Assembly (NCBI RefSeq): GCF_029168945.1
Contig: NC_083602.1
Span: 10,971,850-11,035,849 of the forward strand
Reading direction: 5' to 3'
Source: Cannabis sativa
Lineage: Eukaryota; Streptophyta; Magnoliopsida; Rosales; Cannabaceae
Length of the DNA: 64,000 bases
The position numbers were made by a program, and so were the translations under genes. Shown piece after piece: positions 1-9,453 of this stretch. A model generated the notes under the pieces. It was not told where the DNA came from and searched no databases. It worked only from the letters and a program-made list of their open reading frames with translations. Numbering within the stretch: position 1 is the stretch's first letter; every line of letters begins with the position of its first letter.

Positions 1-146
1 TAGATTCATTAGACAAAAAAAAATGAACACAATATAAAATCATATAGAAAATAAGTAATAGAACAACGGAACTGGAAGATCTTAAAATATTTCTTCCTCC
101 TCTCTTTTTGACTTCTCTCTCCCGTCTCAACGAGACTATGTATGAT

Positions 147-893
147 TCACAAACAACGAAACGAGGCCTTATTCCAGGCGCTAACGAAGTGGGCCCTACA
201 CCGAAGAGGCCTAAAGAGACCCCAATGACTTCCACCGGTGCCGGTTGGTTCTCCGCTGCCATTTTCAACCGGAAACATCGGCACAGGACTCCGCCGGCTC
301 TGCCTCCTTCGCATCTCACTCAGCTCCATCTTTGGCGCCGCCTGGAACCTCACCAATCCCATTATCACCTTATTATGCTTTCGCCGAAACCCTCCTGCAC
401 CTTCAGCACGGCACCGGAAGCTCCCAATGCCCGCTAAATTATTATTATTATTATTATTACTAGGTCTCTTATTGGTCCCATTACCGAAACGGAACGAGCT
501 GGCCCGGTTCGAAACGACGCCGTCAGATGATAATTTCTCTGATCTTCGGATGAAACGACCGCTTCTCGTGTGTCGACTACTAGTACTGTTATTGTTGATG
601 GTGATCTTGTTATTGTTGTTGTGTTCAGCCTTCTTCGGGGGTATAATGGGAACTCCACAAAAAATAACGCTTTCATCATCCTTTGTCTCAGGGCTGACAG
701 AAAACTCGAAAAGATCATCATCGTGATGATCGTGGTTCTCTGGAGAAGAAGTACAGCTTCGTTGGTTGGAGTGGAGAAAAGGGTCGAGCTCGGTGTCATC
801 TTTGTCCAATACTGGAAGATCACAGAAAGAGAGTGCATCGCCATTATCGTCGTCTGAGTTGTAGTATTCGTGAACAGAGTATTCCACTGCCAT
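147..893 (-). CDS. Uncharacterised plant protein, 248 aa
   Basis: This is the only candidate host gene in the window, and I do not recognise the family with confidence. The frame is open further upstream (to 1040), but I chose the ATG at 893. The upstream translation is a low-complexity UTR-like stretch, while the protein from 893 starts cleanly with MAVEYSVHEYY. The N-terminal half is acidic (Asp/Glu/His-rich) with the short blocks SFCDLPV, LFEFS and VIFCGVPI. Arrangements like these occur in uncharacterised plant proteins, but that comparison is from memory. The C-terminal half is basic and Ser/Arg-rich and ends in LFRPLRCRAHF and ASFRCL. There is no signal peptide, membrane segment or obvious catalytic motif. 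Asn runs (residues about 94-103 and 145-152) come from in-frame AAT/AAC microsatellites. Some of the length may therefore vary between individuals. It is a single exon with a TATA-like element upstream. It could also be a nuclear or plasma-membrane-associated regulator; function is unknown. Confidence 0.72.
   Translation of the reverse strand: MAVEYSVHEYYNSDDDNGDALSFCDLPVLDKDDTELDPFLHSNQRSCTSSPENHDHHDDDLFEFSVSPETKDDESVIFCGVPIIPPKKAEHNNNNKITINNNSTSSRHTRSGRFIRRSEKLSSDGVVSNRASSFRFGNGTNKRPSNNNNNNNLAGIGSFRCRAEGAGGFRRKHNKVIMGLVRFQAAPKMELSEMRRRQSRRSPVPMFPVENGSGEPTGTGGSHWGLFRPLRCRAHFVSAWNKASFRCL
434..463 (-). repeat. In-frame AAT trinucleotide microsatellite
   Basis: About seven ATT units on the plus strand read as a run of Asn in the 248-aa protein on the minus strand. 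A second, shorter Asn run lies near 590-615. Confidence 0.85.
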
Positions 894-1040
894 TGTTTGT
901 GTTTTTTGTTTTTTTTTTTTGTTTTCTGAAAGAAAGAAAGAAAAGAGAAATAGTTTTAAGTTTAGTATAGTAGTGGAGATGAGATGAGATGGAGATGAGG
1001 AGAGTGAAGTGGAAGTACAATGATATGATATAGAGGTCAT

Positions 1041-1052
1041 GATATATATACA
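1041..1052 (-). promoter_or_regulatory. Candidate TATA box of the 248-aa gene
   Basis: On the minus strand this reads as a TATATATATC-type stretch about 150 nt upstream of the chosen ATG at 893. It is followed by CT/AT-rich leader sequence (poly-CT around 905-960 on the plus strand). Spacing to a start near 1015 would be ordinary for a plant promoter. In this AT-rich DNA the match has limited weight. Confidence 0.4.
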
Positions 1053-1059
1053 TAAATTT

Positions 1060-2669
1060 ATTGTGTACTGTAAAGTACGTACTTTATTTGTTTTAAATGT
1101 GTTTGAAAAAAGTAACCAAAAAACGCGTTTAAGTCATTATTTGAGGGAGGATTAAGATGATCAGAGACCGTACAGAAAATGGGCTTGATGAGAAGGTTGA
1201 AAGAGCAGCGTTGGTGGTGATAAGGCATCTAACTTATGGATAGAATTAGAGAATAGAGATGCATCATCAGGCATGTGAACTGAAATCATCAACCAAGTTT
1301 CTTCATCACTTAACATTATTAAATTTGCTAATTAATATCGATATACCCTTCTATATATCAGAAAAGCCGTCTAACCTTTTTACCTAATTTCAATAATATC
1401 TTTCTTATTTTTGTTTTCAAAATAATTACACGTAGCACACTTGCACAAATTTCAAATATGTATGTATACGTGGTTTATTATGCATGCTCTTTTTTTTTTT
1501 TTTTTTTGGAAATGGAATTATGCAGGCTGTATATCGGTTTAAATGTGAATTTTGTATTCTAAATTCTTATTTTTATTTTCATACTAAATCACTAATTAAA
1601 ATAACATATAAATTAATTGTATTAGTAAAAAGTTTTATATTGTCTCGTTCTTTTTTTTTTTTTACTCAAATTGCTGGTTTTTTAACTTTTTTAAAATTTA
1701 ATTCTCTAGGCTTTCTTTTTCATTCGTCGTAATTTATATTAAGAGAATAAAGTTTTTAGATGATTTTATAATGCATTTCCTAAAAATGATGCACTCATAC
1801 ATCTTTTATCTCTTTCATCATGTAAAAAAAATTTAAGTCCAATTTTAACGTTATAATTTTAAAAATTCAAAATAATTTATAATATAGAAAACATTTAAAT
1901 AGTCTATTTCACACACGTATCTAATAAACTAGTCATTCGTGCAACATATTATTTTTTTTTTTTTTTGAAACATGCAACATACTATTTGAATTTTATTTTT
2001 CGGTATGTTAAATTTATCTAAATTTCTTAAAATTTTACAAAATATCTTAAATAACTATAACATACATGGCTATAAGAAAATGTTTAACTAAAAAATTATT
2101 TTAGATACCAAAATAAATAAGCATGCATTGTAAAAATTTTCCATATAACTTTCAAATAAACAATAAGTTTTATTGACTTATTTTTTCTAAATATTTAAAA
2201 TTATCATGGCAAAAAATAAAATATATAACGAGCATTGTTATTGGGTATCAATAGTGCCTAATACATTTTATAGGTGGCGCCCGTTGGTTACCGATATTTT
2301 TCTAAAAGTTATTTTCTTAAGTTATATGAGACCCGCTACTTAATTACACTAATAACGATATAACATCGAAGAAATATTAAGCACTCATAATACTTTTTTA
2401 GTAATTATCATATATAATGATATTGGTTCAGTATCTTGCTTTCATTATCTTAGGAATGAAAATTATTTTTGTGACTTTTACATCATATTATTATAAGTAC
2501 TATATCAATAAAAACAAATTAATGACTCTCAATAGTGCACACACATCATTTTCTTAGGAAGCTTCCGCTCTTCTTCCTCATTTCCTCTTCATAATTAAAT
2601 TAAATTGGAATTATATTTTTAAAAAATATATATTAGATTTGAAAACATTAATTAAATTTGTAAAACTAA
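1060..2669. other. AT-rich intergenic DNA, no gene seen
   Basis: No ORF with credible protein character was found. Poly-T/poly-A runs (about 1490, 1650, 1950) and scattered short direct repeats are present. The part from about 2230 to 2560 has a MITE-like look, with GTGCC/CACTC words and GC islands in AT-rich DNA. I could not find paired ends or a target duplication. Confidence 0.6.
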
Positions 2670-2980
2670 GGTGGCATTTAGTTGAGAGAAGTGCAAATAT
2701 AAGAATATGAATAGGAATAAGAATAGAAATAAAAATGTAATGAAATAAAATTTAAATGCATAAAAAAATTGATGAAAAAATCATTAAATTTTGTCTTGTT
2801 ACATTGGAATGGTTTTTCATTCCTTTTTAAAATAGAATAGTCATTCCACCAAAATGGTGGAAAGAGCATTCCATTGGAATGTCATTCCTATACATTAAAA
2901 TACAACCAAACAGAAGAATGGAATGAAATTGTTTTCCTTTCCATTCCATTCTATTTCATTACCTCCAACCAAACGCCACT
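2670..2980. mobile_element. Tourist-like (PIF/Harbinger-type) MITE
   Basis: This 311-bp non-coding element has imperfect terminal inverted repeats: GGTGGCATTTAGTTGAGAG at the left and the complement of CCAACCAAACGCCACT at the right. A 3-bp target duplication TAA flanks it (2667-2669 and 2981-2983). The interior is rich in GGAATG/CATTCC words that can fold on each other. TWA duplications and GGTGGC/GGGTGTTTGG-type ends are the hallmark of Tourist MITEs. Confidence 0.8.
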
Positions 2981-3109
2981 TAAATTTTTTCTACCACCAA
3001 CAACTCTCTATGAATCTTTCTGTGCAGGTGTCTGCTAGAAGAAGAATGGGTTATATCTGACCTCCAAATGGACAAATGAGCTCCACCACCAGTCACATGA
3101 CCACTCGAA

Positions 3110-4069
3110 TAGGCATGTCAAAAAGATCCATTTAGTTGGAGTTGGTTGGAGCTCCGACCCAACGGATCACCTCTGATCCGAAACATTTGGATACTTACTG
3201 GATCTTGGATCAGATCCGCTCTGCCCTGTCTAATTTTTTTCTGGATCGGTTGTGATCCGACCCAATTTAAATTTATTTAAAAAAAAACTTAATTCAAGAC
3301 TCGGATCCCTTGGGACTTGGACTCGGACCCGGACCTAGACTCGGACCCAAACCCAAACCGGGACCCGAGACCTGGACCCAGACTCGGACCCAGACCCAGA
3401 CTGGGACTCGTACCCGAGACCCAAACCCGGACCTGAACCCAGGACCTGCACCCAGACCCAGACCCAGACCCGGACCCAGACCCGGCACCCCAGACCCGAA
3501 CTCAACACTCTGGACCCGGAGCTAGGACCAAGACCCGAACCCGGGACCTGGACCCGAGACGCGGACCTGAATCTGGACCGAGACCGCGACCGGGACTAGG
3601 ACCCGACACCTGGGACCGGGACCGCGACCCGACACCCGGGACCCGGACCCGAACTCGGGATCCGAACCTGCGACTGGGACCCAGGACCAGGACCCGAACC
3701 CGGACCTTGACCTGGACCCGGACCTCGACCTGGACTCGGACCCAAACTCGGACCCGGGACTGGGACCGGGATCCGAACCCGGACCCGGACCCGAATCTTT
3801 ACACAATCTATTAATACATGTCAATACCAAATATAATATTGTATTTAACAATAATACACAATTAAAATGGATTTATAATTATAAATTAATATTAAAATTC
3901 TTAAAAAAAATAGTTGGATTGGATCAGATCCGATCCGAATAAGTCAGGTCGGATCTGATCCGATTCGAGTATCTGATCTAGCGGGTCGGGGCGGGACAGA
4001 TTCTTACATGATTTGGATCAGGTCGGATCATAGCCGGATCAGATTCAACCTGACCCATTGACACTCCTA
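3110..4069. mobile_element. Non-autonomous hAT-type element with hexamer array
   Basis: The ends read TAGGCATGTCAA at the left and the complement TTGACACTCCTA at the right, so 10 of 12 positions pair. They are flanked by a perfect 8-bp duplication CACTCGAA (3102-3109 and 4070-4077). An 8-bp duplication plus TAGGNNTGTCAA ends is typical of plant hAT elements. It has no transposase. GATCCGA/TCGGATC words are densely repeated in both subterminal parts (3165-3260 and 3910-4040). The middle 500 bp is a degenerate GGACCC-type array. Confidence 0.85.
3299..3797. repeat. Degenerate GGACCC/GGACTC hexamer array
   Basis: About 80 imperfect hexamers (GGACCC, AGACCC, GAACCC, GGACCT, GGACTC) run head to tail in very GC-rich sequence inside AT-rich surroundings. 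All long frames here translate to Gly-Pro/Arg-Ser or Pro-Asp-type low complexity and are not genes. It sits wholly inside the hAT-type element. Confidence 0.9.
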
Positions 4070-4096
4070 CACTCGAAAGATCATGCGGGCTTCTCT

Positions 4097-4312
4097 TGTT
4101 GGGAAGAGAAAATAAAAGATAGAATAAAAATGATACAATTGTATACTCATTACTAATTCAAGTGAGCGATCCCTCAATATATATAAGATCAAATAAAGTA
4201 AAGACAAAATAGAGAGCCAAAGACAAAATCAGCTATAAAAGTTGTAACATAATCAATAGATTCCTAACTAAATTTCTATGAACTAAAAAAATAACTAACC
4301 TACTAATTAACA
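4097..4312 (-). mobile_element. Copia LTR remnant, minus orientation
   Basis: On the minus strand this begins TGTTAATTAGTAGG directly after a purine-rich tract (GCAAGGGG), and it ends in CCCAACA near 4097. It adjoins the copia RNase H remnant at 4313-4540, as a 3' LTR should. The far end (4097) is inferred only from the TG...CA rule. Confidence 0.55.
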
Positions 4313-4540
4313 CCCCTTGCAAATTGAGCTGGGATAGAGAAGCCAGGCTCAATTTGCCTCTTAACAATACAAATTGAGGTGTATATAATATTTTTGATAA
4401 GATATCAACTATTGGTCTTGCGCTGGAGGGTGTTTGACATGAAGTTGATGATTAAGAATCCTTTTATATATAAAGTACATGTCAAGTTCAATGTGTTTTG
4501 CCCGTGAATGAAGTACATGATTTAAAGATTATTGACCTCG
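4313..4540 (-). pseudogene. Copia RNase H C-terminal fragment
   Basis: The minus-strand translation just upstream of the purine tract reads NHVLHSRAKHIELDMYFI, the conserved end of the Ty1/copia RNase H domain, and continues for about 20 residues to a stop. The rest of pol is missing. This is the truncated 3' end of a copia element of a different family from the TGTTGGG LTRs found elsewhere in the window. Confidence 0.75.
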
Positions 4541-4545
4541 TTTAT

Positions 4546-4973
4546 AGCCAACAATCGTGGGTCAAATTAAAGCTATTAAGAATAAGTGAATAACAACAAC
4601 AAATAAAGATTAAGTAAGAAAAACACCAGAATTGTTATAGATGTTCGCTCATGTGATGATGGTACTAGCTTACTCTCCTTTTACTTGTATTGACTTGTGA
4701 GAAGAGAAGCAAAAAGTGCTTGATCTCTTGAAAGCTCTTACAATGATCTCTGAGTTTCACACTCTTGAATCTATAATCATTTGCTATGATTTCTCACTTG
4801 TGTTTTCTGTGAGTACTCTTGTGTATTTTTTGTGTCCATGAATAGTGAGATAACTCCATATATAGGGAAGGATTACATCAAATTGGCTTCCCAAAGCTTA
4901 AAAGAATAAAATGGGAAACTTATTTACTTTGGTTATCCAAATTTCTTCACAAGGTGACGTGGCATCCACTTGG
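4546..4973. other. Unassigned LTR-like sequence
   Basis: No gene is present. The run of short AACAACAA words followed by an ACACCAGAATTGTTATAG-like stretch, and later TATATAGGG, resembles the R/U5 and promoter parts of plant copia LTRs on the minus strand. I could not define its ends. Confidence 0.3.
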
Positions 4974-5100
4974 CACTACTAGAAAAGGAACATTTTATCC
5001 CACTTTTTATACTTGAGAAAATAAAAATTGGGATAAAATATATCTTCCAATCTTTTATCACACTTTTCTAATTAGAAGAAGGGACTTGTTTGGTTGAACC
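4974..5100. mobile_element. CACTA-type terminus (outer element)
   Basis: The sequence starts CACTACTAGAAAAGG and carries GGGATAAAA / TTTTATCCC repeats in both orientations within 100 bp. This is the usual make-up of a CACTA end and its subterminal repeats. A related block with ATCCCACT and GGATAAAAAGG lies at about 35855-35935, so one old element may have spanned 4974 to about 35940 before the later insertions. No clean TAGTG end was found there. Confidence 0.5.
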
Positions 5101-5363
5101 TAAAAAAATAACTTTTTCCCATAGTTATTTGGTTTTTGCCAAACGCATCCTTACATTTTTTAATGGGATATTTTATCCTAATTTTTGGGCATTATTATAA
5201 TTATTATTATTTTTTTAGTTTTAATACATGTGAAAAGAAAGGGCTCTTAGGGTTTCATCTCTTTCATATTTTACATTCTCTCTCTTCCTCCCAACTCTTT
5301 CTTCCACCCAAATCTATCGCCGACTGAACATCTTCGGTCTCACAAGTCTTTACCCCAACCTTT

Positions 5364-7038
5364 TGTTGAGTTTTGTATCCTAAATAAAACCCATTTTAAT
5401 ATAATCAAATTTAGTAATTAATAAAAGATCAAAAATCGCATTTATGTTGCATGGTTAACATGATTTATTTCATGATTATATTTAATGTATAAATTTTATT
5501 AAGTCCAGTACATATATATTTGTTCATGATTATAGTGTCGTCAGAAAAGTGGAATATAATCATGATTATATGTCCAAAAGTTTAATTCCCATGATTTGTT
5601 AGTTCACAGGATTTAAACTGGCATGATAATTGGCGATAAGGTATACTTACACCTTGGATAAGTGTTATGTCCTTTTCAGGGCATTGGCAAAGTTTACCAG
5701 TATCGGATGTATGGAGTATACATTGTAAGGGACCGATATTGATCTTGGATAAGATATCATAAACTTACCGTTATATCTTTCTAAGTTAATATCAATGGTT
5801 GATCTTAGGTCTATGGATCTTAATCCTGATATGGTTAGGTTCAACTTAGTTGTATTATTTATGTTCTTCAAGTTGTCCGTGGATGCTAACTTATGGTTCT
5901 AGCAGATATTTATATTTTGGGAACATGGTAGTTCAATTGAGTGGGAGCGCTGATCATAGATATAGAATCTATAGCTTCTATAAGTATTTAGAAGTGAAAT
6001 GATGATTTCCTTCGAGCTTGGCTGAATAGAAATAAATGATTGAGGGCTCATTTAAGTAATTATATTAGTTTACTGAAGTATCATTTATAGGTAGCTAAGT
6101 GTTTTAAGGATAAAATACATTGAAGGGTAGAACAGTAAATTTATCCCGTTTTCAATGTAGATCATCTATAGAGAATCTTTGACTATTAGAATTGTAACAA
6201 TGGATAATCATAACATATCTATATCGTGGTACATATAGAGCATTCTATATAATTTAGAGTGCTATTCAATTCCAAATCTATAGTGGCGCAAGGCGGAATT
6301 AATAAGTTAGAGAATTTACTTTGTGAATTCTAGATCTACTTATTGAAAGCTCAGTTATATAGGCCCATGGTCCCCTCAATAGTTGAGATAATACTGCTTG
6401 CAGACTCAGTCAATTGAGTTTAATTCATCAATTATAATTCTAAAATTAGACTATGTCTTATTTATGAATTTTCACTAAGCAAGGACTTAATTGTGAAGAA
6501 AATAGGTTTTGGGGTCAATTTGTTAATTAAGAGACTTTGGATGGTCTAATTAATAAATAATATAAATGGCAATTTTATTTGATAATTAATTATATTTATT
6601 AAATAAATAGTTTTGGCATTTATAGGATTGAATTGGAAACTATGGTATTATTGAAAGAAGAATATGGTTGAAATAAAGTGGCAGAATTGTAACTAAAAAG
6701 TGGTTCACTTTGTGGCCGACCTTAGAAGTTATATTTGCTCAATGTTTCATTCTTTTTTAATACATATAATTTAGCCCTAAGCCCTGGTTGAAATACTATC
6801 AAAGAAACATGATGCTCTCACTCATCCACTTGATGCCTTCAACCAAATCAAACCTAGTTTTCTATGTCAGACAACTAGTAGATGAGAGAGTTCCTTCTAT
6901 AGTGATTTCACCTCTTTCATTGTTCTTCACCATATTCGAACCCTTAGTGAAAGAGTGCCATGCCCACACATAGCAAGTCAAGTACTCAATCATAGTGAGT
7001 AAGACGGTGGTAACCAAACCCGAAGGAGAGAAAGAGAT
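5364..7038 (+). mobile_element. Copia-family LTR (copy D), left part
   Basis: This starts TGTTGAGTTTTGTATCC and follows the same course as the other TGTTGGG-family LTRs in the window (AAATAAAACCCATTT, GGGACCGATATTGA, TGGGCCCATGG-type blocks). It is interrupted at about 7039 by the CACTA element and resumes at 32937. There is no internal copia sequence next to it, so it is probably a solo LTR. It is clearly older than the other copies, with a decayed TATA region and many substitutions. Confidence 0.75.
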
Positions 7039-7055
7039 CCAAACAAGAAACCAAC

Positions 7056-7390
7056 TTTTTAGCAACAAAAGTTTAGCTACCAAATGTAGTTGGTAGCAGT
7101 TAATTAATATTAGTTACTAAATTTCCGTAGCAAAATGATTTTGTAGCAAGTTGTAATAAAAATATACTATATGAGTTTCCTACCAAATATTTTAGTAGCA
7201 AATTTATATTTTTAGCTACAATTATCTTTGGTAGCTAACATTTTGAGCACTAAATAAAAATTTGCTACTAAATTTTAGTAGCAAAATGAGTTTTAATCAA
7301 AATGACACTAAATATGCTTGTTACTAAAAATTTTAGTGGCATATGATTACTTTTAGCTACTAGTATTTTTTGTAGCTAAAATTTTATATT
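7056..7390. repeat. CACTA left subterminal repeats
   Basis: At least ten copies of a 9-12 bp motif (GCTACCAAA or its complement TTTGGTAGC, with TAGCAAAA variants) lie in both orientations. In other CACTA elements such repeats bind the TNPA-like protein. Confidence 0.8.
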
Positions 7391-7577
7391 GGCGTAAAAT
7401 ATAAAGTTGATGCATTTTGTGTATATTAGAATTTATTGCAATTATAAATTTATTGCTACTAAATTATATCATATTTTTACACTAGCAAATAAATATTTCT
7501 AGTTAAAGTGTTTTATGTATTACTAATTAATAAATGTAGAATATAATATAATATATATGTAAGAATAGTAAACATAG

Positions 7578-8359
7578 TGTTGACCGAGGTTTTCGGCAAC
7601 TATTAAAATATGATTATAATAAAGAGCTGTAAGAAAGTGAGATGAAGATTTTTTACGTGGTTGGGGCGTTAATGAGCCTTAGTCCACGAGCCTCTGTTAT
7701 TAATGGATGTATTTAATGGAGATTCTACACTTGAGAGAATGTCTTTCTCATAAATACAGAGAATGTTCTTGGTGAGTATTTTCTCTTCTTGCTCTTTTGC
7801 AACCCAAGATTCTCGACTCCATTAAATGAGCTTTGAGGGGGTATTTATAGTGTTTTGGTGGGGTAATCCCTAGAATTGTTCTTACACATGTGTCTGTAAG
7901 TATCCATAAAGCTGGGCATTTCCGATGAATATACCATGGGTGATGCATGGTCAAATCCCTAGGTGCTGTAGGGCTTTTATGAAGAATGTCCTTTTTGCCT
8001 TGTGATTGACGTGACTCTTCGCAGAGTAGCCGTCGCTAGACTTAAATGATCATTACTGTAGCGCTGCTGTTTGGGGGTTGTGCCGTCAGACTTTATTGCG
8101 TGTTACAGTCCCAACACGCTTCCTCCCATGCAGCATTAAATGCGACTTGATTGCTCAAGGAGAGACCTGACATGTCTCGGAGAGCCTTCACGCTATACTA
8201 GCTTCCTGGAGTACCTTGTACTCCGGATGCCTCCTCCGGGACCCATGCTAACAGCGCTTCTTGGTGGCGCACAAAGACTTAGCAAATCTTTCCAAGTTAT
8301 CTGATCCACGTGTCCCCTCTCGACTGGTCCACGTATTTTGGGCGAATTCTGGAGCAACA
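7578..8359 (-). repeat. 3' LTR of the Tat element
   Basis: This is the left copy in window coordinates. On the plus strand it begins TGTTGACCGAGG and ends GGAGCAACA. The adjoining minus-strand tract at 8360-8376 (CTTAGGGGTAAA) is the candidate polypurine tract. Confidence 0.93.
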
Positions 8360-8791
8360 TTTACCCCTAAGCCTTGTTTACTTAGTAAAAATAAACCAAG
8401 GCTTGTTCAAGTGTCTCCGGTTGACTCCTCGTTTCCCTAGCTCGAGCCTCGAGCGCGTGGGGGCAAATTAAATGATGTCATTTAATGCAGCGATTTGCTT
8501 TTTGCAGGAATGTCTCCAGCCGCCTCCTCGGTCTTCTGATACGAACCTGGGGGCGCGTGGAGGTGCGTCTGATAATGGCATTAAATGCAGCGATTCGCTT
8601 TTGCAGAGGTCGATTCGTTTCACACCCCATGATTGATGCGGCGCATTAATGGTGTCAGACGGATACTCAAACGTTTCCACCGCCTTAATGGTAGATTGAT
8701 CTGATCCGTTGATCTTTGGGAATTCGAATCGTGCGTCTCCCCCACCGTGCGATTGGTAGGTGATGACGCCTGTTCCTCATGCGTTTTTGCC

Positions 8792-8799
8792 TATAAAAG
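8792..8799 (+). promoter_or_regulatory. TATA box of the antisense gene
   Basis: TATAAAAG lies in a GCCTATAAAAGCC context. It is about 205 bases upstream of a consensus 5' splice site and outside the LTR, with a C/T-rich start region at 8805-8860. It would drive plus-strand transcription of the antisense ORF. Confidence 0.65.
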
Positions 8800-9453
8800 C
8801 CACCACCTTTCCTTCATTTCGGTTACTTTCCATTCCTTGCCATTTCTGCTCGAATTTCCTAGAGAGAAAATTCCTCAAAGTAGCACGAACTGTCTTAATA
8901 CCCAGACACTTCATTCAGTTTTCCAGTGTTTGACTTTGCCAGTTCTTCTCAACTCTCACTCAACCACATTCAGTACCTCCAGTTCAACGATCGACTGTAA
9001 GTTTCTTGCATCCTTAGATAATAACATGCTTATATTTACTTCGTTCGTTTTCTGGGTTCGTACTTAGAGGCTTCTGTGAGTGTTTAAGTTCTTCGAGTTC
9101 TGCTGTATGTTTACTGCGTTAGTTGTAGAATCGCCATTATCATGCCCCTGTTGTAGTTATACGCCCGTTTGAAGAGGGCCATGTGTTCTTCGTTTAACAG
9201 TCGCTTAGGGCATAGGATGGCTTTTCTCTTTTTTTTCTTTTTTTCTTTTTGCAAAACCACTTTCTGCGATTTCACTGCACCCGACACTTGTTCAGGGATT
9301 CTCTCCAGAGTTTCCCATGTGACACGTGTCCGGAGGGGGCCTCTTTCCAGCGGTTAGGGGACCCCCACTCCCTTTTTCTTGATTTAGGGTTTGGTATGGG
9401 ACCTAACTGCTGGACTTTTCTTTTTCCCTTTTTGTTTTTTCTCAGAACACAAA

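Noticed and set aside
238..726. Plus-strand 162-aa ORF with Leu runs opposite the 248-aa gene
   Set aside because: Shadow of the minus-strand gene; the Leu runs are the complement frame of the AAT repeats.
2236..2560. Possible additional MITE with GTGCC/CACTC words
   Set aside because: No paired terminal repeats or target duplication could be found by eye.
3294..3851. Several Gly/Pro/Ser/Arg-rich ORFs on both strands
   Set aside because: They are translations of the hexamer array. All frames are open because the repeat unit is six bases without stops.
7748..7954. 68-aa minus-strand ORF repeated at 19246-19452
   Set aside because: Duplicate LTR sequence of the Tat element that includes the TATA region; not a gene.
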